Shown here: piece after piece, positions 23,031-26,542 of the stretch
Layout of the letters: the number at the start of each line of letters is the position of its first letter
How positions within the stretch are numbered: position 1 is the stretch's first letter
Assembly (NCBI GenBank): GCA_009995705.1
Contig: JAADBR010000071.1
Location: 1 to 26,542 of the forward strand
Length of the DNA: 26,542 nt
Source of the DNA: Microcystis aeruginosa W13-11
GTDB taxonomy: Bacteria; Cyanobacteriota; Cyanobacteriia; Cyanobacteriales; Microcystaceae
Direction of reading: 5' to 3'
Position numbers and translations under genes: made by a program
Notes under the pieces: generated by a model
The model's database searches: none
Told to the model about the DNA's origin: nothing
The model's input: the letters and a program-made list of their open reading frames with translations, nothing else

Positions 23031-25726
23031 TCTGCTGACTTAGTTAATCTAGCAATAAAAGCCATAGCCTCGCTTTTATTGCTGACTATTCCATCTAAAG
23101 TCGCCCCCAACACTGCCGCAAGTAACGATTTAAACTGGGGACCGGGTTGATAACCCAAAGCTTTTAGGTCATTGCCGTCGATAGGAGCCTCAATCTGCGA
23201 CCATTTAGTTAAATATTTCCAGATTAAACCCCGAATCCGAGGCTGACTCCTCACCGCCACCAGTAACAAACTAGGAACCTGATAACCATTGAAAAAGCTG
23301 ACAATTTGACTAACGGGTCGATCATAAGCAAAATTATTGCTAATCTCCTTTTCCATAACTTCTAGTTTTTGTAAACGCTCCACAGTATCTTTAGGCAATT
23401 GTAAATTATTAGCGATCGCTATTCTTTCCCCCACAGCCAGAGAAGCGATTAATAATTCCAACCGCATCAACCAAGCATTCACCGGCAATTCCAGACTTAA
23501 ACAATCTAACCAACGACTGAGACAGCGCAATTGTTGCCATAAAGCCCGATTTAAACTTAAATCCCCGTGTAAACAGTGCAAAGCACCCAAATCAGCCAAC
23601 TTTTCTAAGGCACTTTCCCAGTAATCCGCCTCTAAAATATAATTCAACTCCGCTTTTAAACGGGACTGTAAAGCGGGTGCATTCTGATTTTGTTGCCGTG
23701 AGCGATCATAAACCCCACTTTCGATCGCATACCTAATATAGTTTTCTGTCAAGGGTTCAATAACAAATCTTAAGCGAGTGGCAAAACGCACCGCTCGATA
23801 GATGCGCGTCGGATCCTCGATAAAACTATTAGCGTGGAGAACCCGAATGTGCTGGGCGCGTAAATCCAACATACCGCCAAAAAAGTCGAGTAATTCCCCC
23901 TCTTTCGGCGAAGTTAGGCGAATTGCCAGAGCATTAATTGTAAAATCCCTTCTATACAAATCCTGTCGAATCGAACTAGCCTCCACTTGGGGATTACTGG
24001 CGGGATAGGGATAGAATTCCGTGCGTGCCGTGGCGATATCCACCCATAAAGAGCCAAAACGCTCATCTTTGTGCCATAACAAAGCCGCCGTCTGAAATTC
24101 CCCGTGAATCGATAGCCGGGCCTCCGGATAAATTTCGCGTAAACAATTAGCCAATTCCACCCCTGCACCCACACCGGCGGCGCGATGGCAACCATCCACC
24201 ACTAAATCGATATCCTGTAACAATAGGGTATCCCTTTCTGTGGCTAACAATAAATCCCGCACCGCACCCCCAACCAGATAGAGATGCCAACGGCGTTTTT
24301 GAGCGGCAGCGGCGGCAGCTTGCAGGAATGACCATAAAATCGGCTCTAAACGCTCTTTAATCGCTGGTAAAAGACAGGAAACCAACGCAACCCCTTCAAA
24401 ACGCACCCGCTCATTTTGATGAATCTGTCTTAATACATCTGTACGAGTGACGATACCGACTAACTGTCCATTTTCTAGTACAGGTAAACGCCCCAAATCA
24501 TACGTTACCATCAGCGACTCGATTTCCTGAAGGGAAGTGTCGGGGGTAATAGTTTTCGGATTACAAGTCATGTATCCCTTCACAGGAGAGCGAGAAAAGC
24601 CGTGATGGAGAGCTAAATCGAGGTCACGACGAGAAATCACCCCAACTAAGCGATCCTGCTCATCTACCACCGATAACCCCGAATGGCCGTAACGGAAAAG
24701 GATGCGCTCGGCTTGAGATATGGAAGTATCGGGACGAATTGTTTGCACCGGAGAAGACATTAAATCCCTCGCGGTGGGAGAAGGAGGAATTTGAGCAATT
24801 AAGTCCCCCAGTAGTTGATTTAACTGTTGAACTGGCTGAACATCGCGAAAACTCACCGAAGCGGCCTGAGCATGACCACCGCCGTTATAGGGGGAAAAAA
24901 GCTGATATAGATTCACTCCATCGATTCTAGAGCGGCCAATCACAGTTAAACGCTGTCGGGATTTATCTTCCTCGTCTTTACTATAACTATGACCAAAAAG
25001 TAGCGCATCACTATCGGATAATTCCAGTAGGCGCTCGGCCACACTAGACAAACCCGGGATAAAATCGGCAGTATGGAGAAGAACGTGGGCGATTTTACGG
25101 TCATGGATCGTTTTAATCTCTAGATTTTCCCAAGCAAGGCTAAATAACTCCTGTAAGCGCGGGGAAAAACTCGGTTGACAGTATTGGGCGATCGTTTTAA
25201 TGTTAGCAGCACAGGTCATTAACCAAGCCAAAGCATAGGCATCCCTGGGGGTACTACCGGCAAAAGTCAAGGAACCCGTGTCCACGTGAATACCGAGCGC
25301 CATTACCGTCGCTACCATCGAGTTTGGTTTAATCTGGGCTTTTTGTAAAGCTTCGACAATTAAAGTCGTGGTGGCTCCCACTGCCTCTAAATGGACGCTA
25401 GAGGCATGAATATCACTTTCACTATCCAAATGATGATCATACAATTCGATCGCCTGTAAATGCCCTAAATCGAGCCACTGGGAGGCTTTTCCCAGACGCT
25501 CTCGCCACTGATTATCAACGATAATTAAAGAGCGAATACTGTCCGGATTGACACTACGCATTTCAATTAAAGCGAACTCATCCCGATGCAGGGACAAAAA
25601 TTCCCTCACCGTTGGGTGCGCTCCCCCCGTTAATACAATGCGACTACCCGCTTTCAGCAACGATAAACCCACCGCTGCCCCCAAAGCGTCAAAATCCGCC
25701 GTTTGATGACATAAAATTAAATCCAT
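23027..25726 (-). CDS. DHH-CBS-CBS-tRNA nucleotidyltransferase fusion
   Basis: 899 residues from the ATG at 25726 (MDLILCHQTADFDALG); an earlier in-frame start at 25819 adds 31 residues without conserved features. Order of domains: a DHH phosphoesterase (TADFDALG, then ELYDHHLDSE near 95-103) with its GGGHAQAAS DHHA1 motif near 290; two CBS domains at roughly 315-445 (DLMSSPVQTIRPDTS and YMTCNPKTITPDTS); then a class II nucleotidyltransferase with LVGGAVRDLLL, catalytic DIDLVV and RRDFTINALA, and a helical RNA-binding tail. This is the known cyanobacterial/Aquifex layout in which the enzyme adds A (or CCA) to tRNA ends. CBS domains may sense adenine nucleotides (inference). Confidence 0.9.
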   Translation of the reverse strand: MDLILCHQTADFDALGAAVGLSLLKAGSRIVLTGGAHPTVREFLSLHRDEFALIEMRSVNPDSIRSLIIVDNQWRERLGKASQWLDLGHLQAIELYDHHLDSESDIHASSVHLEAVGATTTLIVEALQKAQIKPNSMVATVMALGIHVDTGSLTFAGSTPRDAYALAWLMTCAANIKTIAQYCQPSFSPRLQELFSLAWENLEIKTIHDRKIAHVLLHTADFIPGLSSVAERLLELSDSDALLFGHSYSKDEEDKSRQRLTVIGRSRIDGVNLYQLFSPYNGGGHAQAASVSFRDVQPVQQLNQLLGDLIAQIPPSPTARDLMSSPVQTIRPDTSISQAERILFRYGHSGLSVVDEQDRLVGVISRRDLDLALHHGFSRSPVKGYMTCNPKTITPDTSLQEIESLMVTYDLGRLPVLENGQLVGIVTRTDVLRQIHQNERVRFEGVALVSCLLPAIKERLEPILWSFLQAAAAAAQKRRWHLYLVGGAVRDLLLATERDTLLLQDIDLVVDGCHRAAGVGAGVELANCLREIYPEARLSIHGEFQTAALLWHKDERFGSLWVDIATARTEFYPYPASNPQVEASSIRQDLYRRDFTINALAIRLTSPKEGELLDFFGGMLDLRAQHIRVLHANSFIEDPTRIYRAVRFATRLRFVIEPLTENYIRYAIESGVYDRSRQQNQNAPALQSRLKAELNYILEADYWESALEKLADLGALHCLHGDLSLNRALWQQLRCLSRWLDCLSLELPVNAWLMRLELLIASLAVGERIAIANNLQLPKDTVERLQKLEVMEKEISNNFAYDRPVSQIVSFFNGYQVPSLLLVAVRSQPRIRGLIWKYLTKWSQIEAPIDGNDLKALGYQPGPQFKSLLAAVLGATLDGIVSNKSEAMAFIARLTKSAD

Positions 25727-25839
25727 GTTTTTTAGTAAGGAGAAGATATCAGGATTTTTTCTGTATCTATTGTTACTGAATACTCGGAAATAGCCGAGCC
25801 AAGGACTATAAGTTAGCAAATCATGACCAAGAGAAACCC

Positions 25840-26301
25840 GTGTTGTTCAAAATTTTAGTAATTCTCCACAGCCTAGGGGCGACCGTCTGGGCCGGTGGAC
25901 ATTTATTGTTGGCAGTCACCGTTCTACCCCAGTCCCTCAAAAACCGAGAACCAGACCGAATTCGTCAATTTGAGCAATATTTTGAAGGTTTTGGGTTATC
26001 TGCTTTATTGTTGCAGGTAATAACAGTCCTAGGGCTGACTTGGATTTATTTGCCCGGTTTTCGTGATTTTTGGTCATTTGATAGTTTTTTATCGGTTTAT
26101 ATAGGAATTAAGTTAGCTTTACTGTTATTAACTCTCATCTTGGCCCTTCATTCCCGCTTTTTTCTCCTTCCTCAACTGAGCGAGGAAAACTTAAATTTCC
26201 TCGCCCTGCCCATAGTCGCCGTCACCACTCTAGCAGTATTTGGACGACTACTTATTCGTCATTTTTGGTGCTGGCATCCGTTTGGGAGGCCTGACTGTTA
26301 G
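25840..26301 (+). CDS. CopD-like membrane protein with a frameshifted C-terminus
   Basis: GTG start, 153 residues. The N-terminal LHSLGATVWAGGHLLLAVTVL fits the CopD family of heme or copper-related membrane proteins. Hydrophobic segments lie near 2-30, 51-71, 80-108 and 120-136. After AVTTLAV the frame becomes FGRLLIRHFWCWHPFGRPDC, unlike the family. One frame away the DNA reads LFVIFGAGIRLGGLTVSF-stop (to 26308), the expected hydrophobic end. A one-base indel near 26235-26255 would explain this. The last helix is therefore lost or replaced. Transcribed divergently from the nucleotidyltransferase gene. Confidence 0.7.
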   Translation: MLFKILVILHSLGATVWAGGHLLLAVTVLPQSLKNREPDRIRQFEQYFEGFGLSALLLQVITVLGLTWIYLPGFRDFWSFDSFLSVYIGIKLALLLLTLILALHSRFFLLPQLSEENLNFLALPIVAVTTLAVFGRLLIRHFWCWHPFGRPDC

Positions 26302-26332
26302 CTTTTAGAGAATTACAGAGAATGATTGATCC

Positions 26333-26430
26333 TAGAGCGGTATTCGCTTGAGTGAGATACAGACCATCGTCTTGCCTAGACTGACTTATAGCTTGTTGCA
26401 GTATACCTCATTCGACTGCATACCGCTATA
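26333..26430. mobile_element. MITE, 98 bp, TATAGCGGT-type ends (copy 2)
   Basis: The inverted ends are TAGAGCGGTAT and ATACCGCTATA (one mismatch), with further imperfect pairing for nearly 30 bases (TTGAGTGAGATAC against GTCGAATGAGGTATAC read inverted). Same size and end sequence type as 19585-19680. There are no genes inside. It abuts a TnpB-type frame on its right side. Confidence 0.75.
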
Positions 26431-26542
26431 AGATGTTTTCCATCAATAATAAAGCTGGTTTCAAGATTAGAAACACAAGTTAACCAATTATTTAATCCGT
26501 GATCTATCCCTAGTACCTTGGTTGAGTCAAGATGCGTCGGTA
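26376..26542 (-). pseudogene. TnpB-type (IS200/IS605 accessory) gene, partial and interrupted by a MITE
   Basis: Read on the minus strand from the right edge, the frame gives PTHLDSTKVLGIDHGLNNWL then TCVSNLETSFIIDGKHL. KVLGID.GLNN is the RuvC-I region of TnpB nucleases, with the catalytic Asp in GID. After KHL the frame enters the MITE (IAVCSRMRYTATSYKSV) and stops at 26376-26378. The 5' part lies beyond the window. The remaining RuvC motifs and zinc finger would be lost, so no active protein is expected unless the rest lies elsewhere. Confidence 0.7.

Noticed and set aside
23337..24930. Open frames opposite or out of frame with the nucleotidyltransferase fusion
   Set aside because: The minus-strand protein is continuous with recognised domains throughout; the others have low-complexity, unprotein-like composition.
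1..26542. CRISPR arrays and tRNA genes
   Set aside because: No regularly spaced repeats were found, and no intergenic stretch showed a TTC-type arm with matching acceptor stems.

Overview
The window reads as a cyanobacterial chromosome segment. It carries psaK (photosystem I), a cyanobacterial-type 938-residue SecA, and at least nine copies of the palindrome GCGATCGC (the HIP1 repeat of cyanobacteria). Composition is AT-rich. Small palindromes, TATAGCGGT-type miniature elements and runs of the kind 'tgactcctaa' also fit. A Microcystis-like genome is my best guess, but that comes from general resemblance only.

Layout. Positions 1-1350 are a decayed patch: the tail of an ABC-type ATPase gene, its DUF4276 (Toprim-like) partner with a late in-frame stop, and a stranded coiled-coil fragment. 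A small membrane ORF faces secA (1652-4468, minus), which has a clear terminator. Positions 4535-11240 form an accessory island of defence and toxin-antitoxin type between core genes. It holds an ImmA/IrrE metallopeptidase plus PIN-like pair inside 63-bp direct repeats, a single-chain restriction-methylation enzyme (PD-(D/E)XK + N6-MTase + specificity domain) between 32-bp repeats, and a DUF433/PIN-like pair with a candidate operator and a hairpin at its end.

Positions 11468-12166 hold rpmB and psaK, the latter with a textbook terminator. A 124-bp hairpin element then sits directly before an AapQ/NatG-like amino-acid permease gene. Next come a small coiled-coil membrane protein, a DUF4336 protein, a membrane-associated GTPase, and a second GTPase-like gene broken by a stop. 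Positions 17876-18547 look like two toxin-antitoxin loci fused by a deletion: both antitoxin-like genes are intact, while one toxin keeps only its start and the other only its end.

Positions 18623-26308 are mostly housekeeping: cytidine deaminase, a ThiO-like flavin oxidase whose stop codon lies inside a MITE, DUF4870, pheS, an RRM RNA-binding protein followed by a 54-residue basic protein, a DHH-CBS-CBS-tRNA nucleotidyltransferase fusion, and a CopD-like membrane protein with a frameshifted end. The window closes with a second MITE of the same family that interrupts a TnpB-type transposase gene running off the right edge.

The main theme is turnover of defence and TA modules: paired genes, flanking direct repeats, and several loci in which only part of a pair survives. 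I see no CRISPR array, tRNA or rRNA. I did not find a convincing wholly new system; the most unusual pieces are the repeat-bounded ImmA/IrrE-PIN cassette and the fused toxin scar.
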